Part shown: positions 10,179-18,423 of the stretch, piece after piece
Layout: each line of letters starts with the position of its first letter
Position numbering within the stretch: position 1 is the stretch's first letter
From: Xenorhabdus miraniensis
Lineage (GTDB): Bacteria; Pseudomonadota; Gammaproteobacteria; Enterobacterales; Enterobacteriaceae
Direction: 5' to 3'
Assembly: GCF_002632615.1 (NCBI RefSeq)
Contig: NZ_NITZ01000002.1
Location: 25,182 to 89,181 of the forward strand
Length of the DNA: 64,000 nt
Notes under the pieces: model-generated
Databases searched by the model: none
The model's input: the letters and a program-made list of their open reading frames with translations, nothing else
Told to the model about the DNA's origin: nothing
Position numbers and translations under genes: made by a program

Positions 10179-10852
10179 GGCGCTACCTTTGATAATTCGC
10201 GACGCATCTCATCAACAACAGCTTTATAATCTGGCTGGCTAAAAATAGCAGAGCCAGCAACAAACATATCAGCACCAGCCTGAGCAGCCGCGGCAATATT
10301 ATTAGGCTTAATGCCACCATCAACTTCAAGACGGATATCGTACCCGCTGTCATCAATAATTTTGCGTACTTGACGTAGTTTGTTCAGTGTCTCAGGGATG
10401 AAAGACTGACCGCCGAAGCCTGGGTTAACAGACATCAGGAGAATCACATCCAGTTTATCCAATACATAATCAAGGTATCTGAGAGGCGTAGCAGGATTGA
10501 AAACCAAGCCAGCTTTACAGCCATGTTCCTTGATAAGTTGTAAGGTGCGATCGATATGTTCGCTCGCTTCGGGATGGAAAGTAATATAGGTAGCACCAGC
10601 TTTGGCAAAATCAGGGATAATTCGATCAACCGGTTTTACCATCAGGTGAACATCAATTGGTGCGGTGATACCATAATCGCGTAGCGCCTGGCAGACCATT
10701 GGGCCAATAGTCAAATTTGGCACGTAATGGTTATCCATGACATCAAAGTGCACAACATCAGCACCTGCTTCCAAAACCTTAGCGGTATCTTCACCTAATC
10801 GGGCAAAATCTGCGGATAGAATGGATGGGGCGATCAGAAAGTCTTTCTTCAT
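10175..10852 (-). CDS. rpe: Ribulose-phosphate 3-epimerase
   Basis: TIM-barrel metalloenzyme interconverting ribulose 5-phosphate and xylulose 5-phosphate in the pentose phosphate pathway. Signatures: [13 protein letters not shown] at the N terminus, [22 protein letters not shown] and DGGIKPNN. The start is set at the ATG at 10852 ([10 protein letters not shown]), which has GGAGAA nine bases upstream; an in-frame TTG at 10867 is within that ribosome site. The resulting 225 residues match the family. Fifth gene of the aroK-trpS series. Confidence 0.95.
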   Translation of the reverse strand: MKKDFLIAPSILSADFARLGEDTAKVLEAGADVVHFDVMDNHYVPNLTIGPMVCQALRDYGITAPIDVHLMVKPVDRIIPDFAKAGATYITFHPEASEHIDRTLQLIKEHGCKAGLVFNPATPLRYLDYVLDKLDVILLMSVNPGFGGQSFIPETLNKLRQVRKIIDDSGYDIRLEVDGGIKPNNIAAAAQAGADMFVAGSAIFSQPDYKAVVDEMRRELSKVAP

Positions 10853-10910
10853 TATTATCTTCTCCAATTCATTGTTTTATCCCTGTTATTTCAGGGACAG
10901 GAAGCCTCAC

Positions 10911-11729
10911 TTATTTCTGGCAGTATAACGCCAAAAGCTCATCAACTTTACTTCGGGCAAGAATATTTCTACTGATTGTCCGGCGGGCTTTAACAATGTA
11001 AAGGGAAGCCTGATGATACCAATCTCGTGTCATCGGCGTGTCGTGATTGGAAATGAGCACCGGAATGCCTTGTTGAGACGAGAGATAATAGGCGATTTGT
11101 GCCAGATTTTCCTGATCAAGAAGGTTAAAGCTATTTGTATGGTAGGCTGTAAAATTAGCCGTGGCCGAGAGTGGCGCATACGGTGGATCGCAATAAACCA
11201 CCGAACCTTTTGGCGCGTTGTTTAGTGCGACTTCGTAATGTTGGCAGATAAAAGTCGCCTTCTGGGACTTTTCGGCAAACCAGTAAAGCTCATCTTCAGG
11301 AAAATAAGGTTTTTTATAGCGCCCGAAAGGAACGTTGAACTCACCCCGTGAATTATACCGGCAAAGACCGTTATAGCAGTGTCGGTTGAGGTAAAGGAAC
11401 AACATACTGCGGCGAAAGGGATCTTTGCTTTTGTTGAACTCTTCTCTCAGGCGATAGAAGTTTTCGGAGTTGTTGAATTCCGATGAAAATAGTGGACGGG
11501 CATGATTAATAAACTCATCCGCACGAGATTTTACGGTGTCGTACAGATTGATCAGATCACTATTGATATCTGACAAAATGTAAGAATCATAATCGGTATT
11601 CAGGAATACCGAGCCTGCGCCAACAAATGGCTCAATCAAGTAATCGCCCTCTGGCAGATGACGTTTAATATCATCTACCAAGGGGTATTTTCCACCGGCC
11701 CATTTTAAGAAAGCGCGTTTTTTTTTCAT
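10911..11729 (-). CDS. dam: DNA adenine methylase Dam
   Basis: N6-adenine methyltransferase for GATC, guiding mismatch repair, replication timing and gene control. The AdoMet motif LKWAGGKYPLV is at residues 8-18 and the catalytic CDPPYAPL lies near residue 180. The 272-residue length is close to E. coli Dam. It sits in the conserved order damX-dam-rpe with spacers of roughly 60-85 bases, so it is cotranscribed in the superoperon. Confidence 0.96.
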   Translation of the reverse strand: MKKKRAFLKWAGGKYPLVDDIKRHLPEGDYLIEPFVGAGSVFLNTDYDSYILSDINSDLINLYDTVKSRADEFINHARPLFSSEFNNSENFYRLREEFNKSKDPFRRSMLFLYLNRHCYNGLCRYNSRGEFNVPFGRYKKPYFPEDELYWFAEKSQKATFICQHYEVALNNAPKGSVVYCDPPYAPLSATANFTAYHTNSFNLLDQENLAQIAYYLSSQQGIPVLISNHDTPMTRDWYHQASLYIVKARRTISRNILARSKVDELLALYCQK

Positions 11730-11814
11730 GCCGTCAAATTAGTTATTCAATAATTTCAGAGCCGCAGATTGTACTCTGTTTAGGACAGCATATCAGCGCC
11801 TAATCAAAATAGTT

Positions 11815-12786
11815 TTATCTTTTCAGATCTTGCTGAACCTGTTGTAGTTTTCTGACCCACGGTTTTTTAGCCTGAACTTCCGCAGGGAGTGAGGAAATGG
11901 CGATTTTAGCATCAGAAACTGAACCGTAGTTACCATGAATCAAGATAAACCATGCCTTACCATCACGTTTGGTTTCATAAACCTTGTAGTTATTAAGGTT
12001 ATGTTTTTTCGCGAAAGCAATCAAGGTATCGGAGCGGCTCGCGCTGCTCAGCTGGAGAGTGAATCGGTTTGCTGGGGCTTTTAGTAAGTCGCCACCGGCA
12101 CTTTTTGTATTAACGTGACTATTGTGAGTAGCCTGATTATTGCCCGTGGCAGGTTTAGTCGCTGCCTTAGACTGGCTTTCCTCTCTTCTCTTATCTTCTA
12201 TTTTAGGAGGTGCCATTTTCTCCATTTTTTTCTGTTCAGCTGACGGAGTAGCGGTTGGTTTGACCTGTGGTGGCGTCAGGTTTTTTTGTACTGCGTTATT
12301 AATGTTGCTTTGCTGCTGATTCAACGCATCAGTGATGTCACCGGGCAATTCTATACGTTGGTTGTAGCCACCCGTTCCGGTTGCTGGAGCAAGATCTTTA
12401 CTTGGAGTATTACTCACTGGCGGTGGGCTGATTTCACGAGGGCCATTGATTGAGGATTCATGAGCTGGGGGGGCCTTATCTTCAGGCTGTTCACTATTTT
12501 GAGTATCAGGGGAAAGTGAAGAAGATCCAGAGAGATCGATACTCTTTTCCGTTGCATCTGAAGATTGCTGTTTTTCATGCTCAGTGGGTGATTTTAATGC
12601 AGAACTGATAGCAATAATCAGAAGCAAAAGTACCAGAATACCAACACCAATCATCATTTGCTGACGAGATACAGCCAGTTTGGGTTGATTAGATTGTTTT
12701 CTGGATCGCTGAGGGCTGCGATCAGACGTATCAGGCTTAAATTCGTTTTCTGTTTGTTTTTTGTTTTCTGATTTTAATTCGTCCAT
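11815..12786 (-). CDS. damX: Cell-division protein DamX (SPOR domain)
   Basis: Bitopic inner-membrane protein that binds septal peptidoglycan. Three parts are visible: a polar cytoplasmic N terminus, one membrane helix (GVGILVLLLLIIAISSAL, near residues 45-65), and a long Pro/Ser/Gln-rich periplasmic linker ending in a C-terminal SPOR domain (about residue 240 on, starting RFTLQLSSAS). The start is the ATG at 12786 with GGGAGGG immediately upstream; the frame's earlier codon at 12816 has no such site. The linker is low complexity, as usual, so homology is best seen at the two ends. Confidence 0.93.
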   Translation of the reverse strand: MDELKSENKKQTENEFKPDTSDRSPQRSRKQSNQPKLAVSRQQMMIGVGILVLLLLIIAISSALKSPTEHEKQQSSDATEKSIDLSGSSSLSPDTQNSEQPEDKAPPAHESSINGPREISPPPVSNTPSKDLAPATGTGGYNQRIELPGDITDALNQQQSNINNAVQKNLTPPQVKPTATPSAEQKKMEKMAPPKIEDKRREESQSKAATKPATGNNQATHNSHVNTKSAGGDLLKAPANRFTLQLSSASRSDTLIAFAKKHNLNNYKVYETKRDGKAWFILIHGNYGSVSDAKIAISSLPAEVQAKKPWVRKLQQVQQDLKR

Positions 12787-12972
12787 ATGCCCTCCCGACA
12801 GAGATAATACTGCCAATTGTTATTTAAGAGGTTTGGCAGTCTGACCTAACTAAAACCGATAAAGTTCTGTCTGATAATGTAGCTATCTTATAGCATAACA
12901 GCTAGAGAATGATTCATCATTCAGCTTTTATCCTCAGAGAGAATTTTGCCACATCCAGATATTCCCTTCATC

Positions 12973-13028
12973 TTTCAAGTTGCTGTTTTGACAATAACTT
13001 TCACTCACTGCTGAGCTGCAACTTGAAA
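12973..13028. repeat. ERIC-like palindromic repeat (decayed)
   Basis: Perfect 11-base inverted arms TTTCAAGTTGC (12973-12983) and GCAACTTGAAA (13018-13028) around a 34-base centre containing CACTCACTGC, in the damX-aroB spacer. Arms of this kind, preceded by CCTTCATC, are what I recall from dispersed repeats of Xenorhabdus and Photorhabdus. This copy has lost much of the centre. It lies within the transcript of the aroK operon and could act as an RNA hairpin. Confidence 0.6.
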
Positions 13029-13049
13029 TTTATGGATAAAATCGTGGAA

Positions 13050-14147
13050 TTAGCTGGTGGATGGCTGACATAGGCGAATGGCATCCAGTATCACTTCCTG
13101 CCCAATATCAGAGCGAAGTTTTGCCTCCCCAATAGCTGTGGGTAGCACGAGATGTAGTTTTCCTGCGGAAACTTTTTTATCACGCATCATGTGAGGAAGG
13201 TAGGCATCAGGAGACATTTCGGCAGGGCCGCTGATCGGTAATTTTGCCCGTTCAAGCAAACGGATAATGCGCAGGGTCTCTTGTTTTGAGAATGTGCCGA
13301 CAAGTTCAGATGCCCGTGCTGCCATCACCATGCCGGCAGCAACTGCCTGACCATGTAGCCAGACGCCATAACCCATTTCAGCTTCAATCGCATGTCCAAA
13401 GGTATGGCCGAGGTTTAACAGCGCCCGCATTCCATTGCGTTCTTGTTCATCTGCCGCTACGACTAACGCTTTGAGTTCACAGCAACGACGAATGCAATAA
13501 GCCATTGATTGATTATCGAGAGCCAGTAATTTCTCAATATTATCTTCAAGCCAACGAAAAAATTCACCGTCCAGAATGACGCCGTATTTAATGACTTCAG
13601 CCAGACCTGAATACAACTCTTGGGCGGGCAGTGTTTTCAAACAACTGAGATCGACAACAACAGATGCAGGCTGGTAAAAAGCCCCTATCATGTTTTTGCC
13701 GAGGGGATGGTTGACTCCTGTTTTTCCACCGACAGAGGAGTCAACCTGAGAAAGTAGCGTGGTGGGTATTTGGATAAAACGAGCGCCGCGTTGATAGCTG
13801 GCTGCGGCAAATCCCGTCATATCACCGATTACACCACCACCGAGAGCGATAAGTGTTGTGTCACGACCATGATTATTTTCCAGCAGGGCGGAAAAGATGT
13901 CATTAAGCACAAAAAGTGATTTGTACTGCTCACCGTCAGGCAAGATAACTTCATTTACCCGAAGATCCATTCTCTGCAATGTGGATTTCACCTGTTCAAG
14001 ATACAGGGGGGCAAGCGTTTCATTGGTCACTATCATGACTTGCTGGCCAGCTTGCAGGGGCTTGAACGCCTCATTGTCAGAAAATAGCCCTTCGGCTATG
14101 GTAATTGGGTAGCTTCTTTCACCTAACGTAACAGTCACTTGTTCCAT
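13050..14147 (-). CDS. aroB: 3-dehydroquinate synthase
   Basis: NAD- and metal-dependent cyclase, second step of the shikimate pathway, turning DAHP into 3-dehydroquinate. It shows DGEQYKS, the glycine-rich [33 protein letters not shown] and the metal-ligand region [12 protein letters not shown]. The 365-residue length is normal. It lies 45 bases after aroK in the usual order and is followed by a 260-base spacer carrying an ERIC-like repeat before damX. Confidence 0.96.
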   Translation of the reverse strand: MEQVTVTLGERSYPITIAEGLFSDNEAFKPLQAGQQVMIVTNETLAPLYLEQVKSTLQRMDLRVNEVILPDGEQYKSLFVLNDIFSALLENNHGRDTTLIALGGGVIGDMTGFAAASYQRGARFIQIPTTLLSQVDSSVGGKTGVNHPLGKNMIGAFYQPASVVVDLSCLKTLPAQELYSGLAEVIKYGVILDGEFFRWLEDNIEKLLALDNQSMAYCIRRCCELKALVVAADEQERNGMRALLNLGHTFGHAIEAEMGYGVWLHGQAVAAGMVMAARASELVGTFSKQETLRIIRLLERAKLPISGPAEMSPDAYLPHMMRDKKVSAGKLHLVLPTAIGEAKLRSDIGQEVILDAIRLCQPSTS

Positions 14148-14192
14148 ATCAGCTTTCGCCTTATCGCTTGCCGCCGTGCGGACTCGCTATAA

Positions 14193-14714
14193 TCAGTTTT
14201 TTTCCAGTAATTCAATGATTTGGTTAGCGACGACTTTGGCGCTTTGCTCATCCGTACGAATAGTCACGTCAGCAATTTCCTCGTAAAGAGGATTGCGCTC
14301 ATCAGCCAAATTTTCTAAAACTTCTCGTGCTGGTGCATCAACCTGAAGTAAAGGGCGTTTTTTATCGCGCTGGGTACGAGCTAACTGTTTTTCGATGGTT
14401 GTTTCTAAATAGACGACCACACCACGGGCAGACAGGCGATTGCGGGTTTCTTTTGATTTAACGGAACCCCCTCCGGTAGCCAATACGATGCCTTGTTTTT
14501 CAGTCAGTTCGTTAATTATTTTTTCTTCGCGGTCGCGGAAGCCTTCTTCGCCTTCCACATCAAATACCCAGCCCACGTCAGCTCCGGTACGTCGCTCAAT
14601 TTCTTGATCAGAGTCGTAAAACTCCATATTGAGTTGCTGAGCTAACTGACGACCAATAGTGCTTTTGCCGGCACCCATAGGCCCAACCAGAAAGATATTG
14701 CGTTTCTCTGCCAT
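14193..14714 (-). CDS. aroK: Shikimate kinase I
   Basis: Cytoplasmic kinase phosphorylating shikimate at O3. The 173-residue product has the Walker A loop GPMGAGKST at residues 11-19, substrate motif [12 protein letters not shown], the GGGSV loop and the lid RDKKRPLL. Its place upstream of aroB identifies it as AroK rather than AroL. It is the first gene of the superoperon, so the promoter should lie in the 392-base region beyond 14715. Confidence 0.95.
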   Translation of the reverse strand: MAEKRNIFLVGPMGAGKSTIGRQLAQQLNMEFYDSDQEIERRTGADVGWVFDVEGEEGFRDREEKIINELTEKQGIVLATGGGSVKSKETRNRLSARGVVVYLETTIEKQLARTQRDKKRPLLQVDAPAREVLENLADERNPLYEEIADVTIRTDEQSAKVVANQIIELLEKN

Positions 14715-15106
14715 GTTTTTGGTATTACTAAGACTATTTGTTAATGATAACCCGCCCCGCCAATCAGATTAGCCGCGGGACCTAAACTGAAACCTCATGA
14801 GTGAGAATGTGAGATCAGATAGGAAAATTATCTCAGCACATCAACCTGTATTGCAACTATATAAATTTGGCACGAGTCTCTGTTATCTGGCTCATGCTTT
14901 GCGGGTTGATTGAGAGCCTAGTATGTATAGACCCTGACTTGTGATGTTAGACCTGCTCACTCAATTAGTTAATCCTTGTATGCTAAATTACTCTCAGCGT
15001 CAAATCCATAAACAGGTCATACCAAGAAAAATGGTCGGCTAACTGACAAAAAAAGCACAATTACTTTTATTAATATTTTGATTTAAAATGAATATTTTTT
15101 ATTTGA
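14715..15106. promoter_or_regulatory. Spacer between aroK and hofQ; aroK promoter region
   Basis: A 392-base region with no convincing gene. The part next to aroK should hold the promoter of the aroK-trpS operon; the part next to hofQ is extremely AT-rich. No terminator with a strong stem was seen for the hof operon. Confidence 0.4.
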
Positions 15107-16231
15107 TTAAATATCGCTCAGTTGAGGTGTAATAAAAATTACGAGTTCTCTTCGGCTGTGTTGTTCTCCTTTTTGGTTAAATAATGAACCTAATAGAGGA
15201 ATTTCCGATAAGTAGGGGACTTTTTGCAGGTTTGCGCCTTTTTTCTGTTGAAAAATCCCGCCCAGAATCAAGGTTTCCCCGTTTCTGACCGTAACTTGAG
15301 TCATAATTTCTTGTTTATCAATGGCCAGATTTTCATTTCCTCCCTGATTTATGGGAAAGCCGGGCGCGTTCTGGCTAATTTTCAATGCCAGACGAATTTT
15401 CCCCTGCCTTAAAATATGTGGGGTAACTTCCATACCTAATACCGCTTCTTTGAATTGAATGGTTGTTTTTCCCTTCTGTTGAACAACATAAGGAATGTCT
15501 GAACCTTGTTTGATACTGGCGGGCTGTTGATGTGAAGCGGTCAGCCGCGGGCTGGCAATGATATCGAGCTGGTTTTCTTGTTCCAGTGCACTTAGCTCCA
15601 TTTCCAACAGATTTGAGTGGATACGGGCAGTATTCAGTACTAATCGATGGCGCTGAATACCTGCGGGCTGATGTAGGTTCAAGCGATTTAGACCTATTGA
15701 GCGATTCAGTGGATCTGCGATCATGCCCCAATGAATGCCAAGTTCGTGCAGGGCTTCCCTGCTGCTAGTAACAATATGAGCAGTAATCTGTACTTGTTGT
15801 TTTGGAGTATCGACTTCTTTCAGCCAATTTTTGATACGGGTAATAGCATCAAACTTATCTTCTAATATCAAGCTGTTGGTTAAAGGATCGTGTTCAACCT
15901 TCCCCCATTTTGTCAGCAGGGCCGGAAGATTTTTCTGTAATTGTTCTGCAATCTGCCCTGCATCGGCATATTGCAGGGCTATTGCTTGATATTCGATCTC
16001 CTGTTCTTGCTCATTATGTTCGACCAAAGAAAAATCAGTATCGTCCTCTTTTGGGGTTACGGGAGGCAAGAATGGGTTTCTCACTGACATTTCGAAAGTT
16101 GATTCTTCCTCTGTATTGTTTTCTAATAAATTGCTTTCTAATAAATTATTTTCTAATGCACTATTTTCTAAACAAAAACTGAAAGTGGGTAACAGCAGGA
16201 AGGCTAGCAGGATAAAAACATTTCTGTTCAT
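15107..16231 (-). CDS. hofQ: HofQ-like secretin, N-terminally reduced
   Basis: Outer-membrane secretin of the PilQ/ComE type used for DNA uptake. The 374-residue protein has a signal peptide (residues 1-20, LLLPTFSFC), a pentapeptide-repeat linker, an N1-like domain from about residue 80 (IALQYADAGQIAEQLQ) and the secretin core with SPRLTASHQQPASIKQGS, LGMEVTPHI and GETLILGGIF, ending REL VIFITP. It is about 40 residues shorter than E. coli HofQ: the N-terminal STN-like domain is missing and replaced by a segment with SVRNPFLPP, a motif resembling the DPFKPP of HofP. It overlaps hofO by four bases. Last gene of the hof operon; hofP is not found as a separate gene. Confidence 0.85.
   Translation of the reverse strand: MNRNVFILLAFLLLPTFSFCLENSALENNLLESNLLENNTEEESTFEMSVRNPFLPPVTPKEDDTDFSLVEHNEQEQEIEYQAIALQYADAGQIAEQLQKNLPALLTKWGKVEHDPLTNSLILEDKFDAITRIKNWLKEVDTPKQQVQITAHIVTSSREALHELGIHWGMIADPLNRSIGLNRLNLHQPAGIQRHRLVLNTARIHSNLLEMELSALEQENQLDIIASPRLTASHQQPASIKQGSDIPYVVQQKGKTTIQFKEAVLGMEVTPHILRQGKIRLALKISQNAPGFPINQGGNENLAIDKQEIMTQVTVRNGETLILGGIFQQKKGANLQKVPYLSEIPLLGSLFNQKGEQHSRRELVIFITPQLSDI
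16119..16170. repeat. 15-base tandem repeat within hofQ
   Basis: Three and a half copies of a 15-base unit (TTTTCTAATAAATTG and variants) at 16119-16133, 16134-16148, 16149-16163 and 16164-16170. On the minus strand they encode LENxx pentapeptides just after the secretin signal peptide. The unit keeps the frame, so copy-number change would alter linker length only. Confidence 0.85.
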
Positions 16232-16815
16232 GATTTCTCCTCATGGACAGGATCTGGTTTTATCCTGTTTGGCTGAGTCATTTCCGGCAGGGGAATATCT
16301 GACAAAACCATGCGGACAGTCAGCCAATTATCGGCAGGCGTAATCGTGAGATGTTTGATTAATAATGGTGGCTGCAATTGCTGAATTTCATTCAGGAAAT
16401 GGAGAAATTGAACATAATTCAGCGACAGCATGATATGCCAGAAAACTTGATTGTTTTCTTTGTGTGTTTTCCATTCAATCAATTGACTGCCTGAGTGAAT
16501 GAGTGGCGAATGCAGTCGTTTGAGCACGGTAGTGTGTTTAGGGGGAATTTGATTATCTTGACCAAGCTCCACGGTTGTCCTCTGGATTTTCTGTTGAATA
16601 TCAGACAGAGGCGGCAACTCAGTCAATTGCTGTTGAAATAGCCTTGTACTGTGTTGTTGTTCCGTAATATTGTTTTGCAGAGTATCAATTTCATACTGAT
16701 TTTCCTGCCAAACAAGAAAATAGAACCCCAATAGTAATGGAAGGGTGAACAATTGCTGCAAGAGAGCTAACAGCCACGCAGGCCGGTGAAACCATTCAAG
16801 GTAGTTATTTCCCAT
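16228..16815 (-). CDS. hofO: HofO-like pilus/competence assembly protein
   Basis: PilO-like bitopic inner-membrane protein of the DNA-uptake machine. One membrane helix near the N terminus (LLALLQQLFTLPLLLGFYFLVW, residues 15-36) is followed by a coiled-coil-prone region (about 37-85) and a compact periplasmic domain. At 195 residues it is longer than E. coli HofO (about 146). It overlaps hofN by eleven bases and hofQ by four, leaving no room for hofP. Identification rests mainly on position and architecture, as this family diverges quickly. Confidence 0.75.
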   Translation of the reverse strand: MGNNYLEWFHRPAWLLALLQQLFTLPLLLGFYFLVWQENQYEIDTLQNNITEQQHSTRLFQQQLTELPPLSDIQQKIQRTTVELGQDNQIPPKHTTVLKRLHSPLIHSGSQLIEWKTHKENNQVFWHIMLSLNYVQFLHFLNEIQQLQPPLLIKHLTITPADNWLTVRMVLSDIPLPEMTQPNRIKPDPVHEEKS

Positions 16816-17356
16816 TGGATTCTCCTGTCAGCCAATCTGCATCAATAGTAAAGGCCTTAAGGTAATCCTCAGTTGTGGTCATTTTTTTCAGCTGTACATT
16901 GATAAGCTCAGTATTGTCTGTCAGGTTATCCAGCAAATCGGAAATATCCGCGTAGTTTTGGCTGTGAGCCGTAAAAATTAACCGTCCACTGTCGTCGCTG
17001 AATGCGGTGAGCCAGCTTTTTTCTGGTAACACTTGGGGAAGTTGACGAAATAACTGTAAATACCGTTGGTTCTGTTCCATGAACACCTGTTTTTTCCTTA
17101 ATTGTTGTGTCAGTTGGCTATGGTGAAGCACCGCCTGGTCTGTTTCTTGAATAATTTGTTGTAATTGAGCCAATTGATACCTAATTTCCGTTAATTTCCC
17201 GCGATATTGCTCCATTAGGTTTGTTTGCTGAGCAGAAATGAACACTAAAACCGTTACCCATATACTGACTTGCAAGCAGAGTAATAATCCCCATGTCTGA
17301 CATTTGCGATTTAACCTTTTTTGTCGCCAAGGTAAGAAATTGATTTGATGTATCAT
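16805..17356 (-). CDS. hofN: HofN-like (PilN-type) protein
   Basis: A 183-residue PilN-family protein linking the cytoplasmic PilM-like partner to the periplasmic pieces. It starts with the family signature INFLPWRQKR (residues 4-13), which in PilN proteins is the cytoplasmic peptide bound by PilM. One membrane helix (about 22-43), a Gln-rich coiled coil (about 45-95) and a small periplasmic domain follow. It overlaps hofM by four bases. The cytoplasmic signature makes this the best-supported member of the trio. Confidence 0.85.
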   Translation of the reverse strand: MIHQINFLPWRQKRLNRKCQTWGLLLCLQVSIWVTVLVFISAQQTNLMEQYRGKLTEIRYQLAQLQQIIQETDQAVLHHSQLTQQLRKKQVFMEQNQRYLQLFRQLPQVLPEKSWLTAFSDDSGRLIFTAHSQNYADISDLLDNLTDNTELINVQLKKMTTTEDYLKAFTIDADWLTGESNGK

Positions 17357-18186
17357 TGGTCATCCGGCCTGAGAGCCAGACCTGCGGCAATGGTAAATGC
17401 CTTAATTTGCTCTGGTAATGGGGGGTGATAATGGCGAAATGCTGCCAAAATTTGCCAGAGATTAGCAGCCTCTGGTGGTGCTGACATCGTTTGCTCCTCA
17501 TCACTGTAATAAACTGCATAATTTTCAGTCTCTGGCGTCATGGGTAGCTGGCTGATGATTTGAGCGAGATGGGGATAAGATTGTGACGTCACCAGCCCGT
17601 AGCTAAAAGGGTGATTGGCGGGGGCGACCCATAGCCAATCTGTCGTGCGTTTGTGAACCAGCCAACTGTCGTCAGGAACGCCGGCGCATTTGGCAACATA
17701 ACGTAACGCACAGGGAGAAATATCAATTGCATCAAGGGGTAAATTGATATCTTCAAATAAATTCAGCCAGAGATTGAGATCTTTTTGGCGGGTAGCACTG
17801 ATGCAAACCTGCTGGCCATGAACCCGGTAGTCCAATGCAAGATCGCTGACAGGAAATTGTTTTCCGGCGTTGGCGTGCACAAACCAGCCAAGTTCTGGCT
17901 CCTGCAATACCGTATGGCTGGGTAAGGCTATCTGCCGCTGTAAGGTTTGCTGAACAGGGAGAGCTAATCTCAATTTAATATTTTTAGGTAATATTTGTCT
18001 CCACTGCATTAAAATATGAAGCAATTTTTCAGGATGTTGCAGCCGTCCTCCTGAGATAATTTCGTTCGATAGGCGATATTGCCAGCAATGTCGAAGTTGC
18101 CAGCCATCACGACGTTTAGTGGCTGCAAGAGCACGAATATAATGATCTTGGATATCCAGTCCGATATACCATTTAGATGGATACAT
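17353..18186 (-). CDS. hofM: HofM-like (PilM-type) ATPase-fold protein
   Basis: First gene of the hof operon: a 277-residue cytoplasmic protein with the actin-like PilM fold, expected to bind the HofN N-terminal peptide. The opening WYIGLDIQDHYIRALAA is the phosphate-loop strand of this fold. AAGGAG precedes the ATG. In E. coli the operon is needed for use of DNA as a nutrient and is under Sxy/CRP-S control; I could not confirm a CRP-S site here. It is divergent from mrcA across about 240 bases, as in E. coli. Confidence 0.85.
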   Translation of the reverse strand: MYPSKWYIGLDIQDHYIRALAATKRRDGWQLRHCWQYRLSNEIISGGRLQHPEKLLHILMQWRQILPKNIKLRLALPVQQTLQRQIALPSHTVLQEPELGWFVHANAGKQFPVSDLALDYRVHGQQVCISATRQKDLNLWLNLFEDINLPLDAIDISPCALRYVAKCAGVPDDSWLVHKRTTDWLWVAPANHPFSYGLVTSQSYPHLAQIISQLPMTPETENYAVYYSDEEQTMSAPPEAANLWQILAAFRHYHPPLPEQIKAFTIAAGLALRPDDQ

Positions 18187-18423
18187 GCAGAGATCTCCTT
18201 ATCTGCTAGTTATTTGCTATTAAAAGCAAAGCAAAGCAAAGTGGTCGTTCATGAAAGTCGTTATTTATGACAACCGTATTAATGAAAGGTCATATCCATG
18301 GTGCTGTATAACCTTTATACTAAGTCCTTTCTACTGAGTCTTTTATACAACAACGTACTGCCTTTTATACTACGTACTAATCGTTTATAAACTGCCCGAT
18401 TAACATGGCGTGAGAAATTTCAG

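Noticed and set aside
18216..18233. CRP-S-like palindrome TTTGCT-ATTAAA-AGCAAA upstream of hofM
   Set aside because: When aligned on the CRP core the spacing between half sites is four, not six, so it does not fit a CRP or CRP-S site; it overlaps a simple AAAGC repeat.
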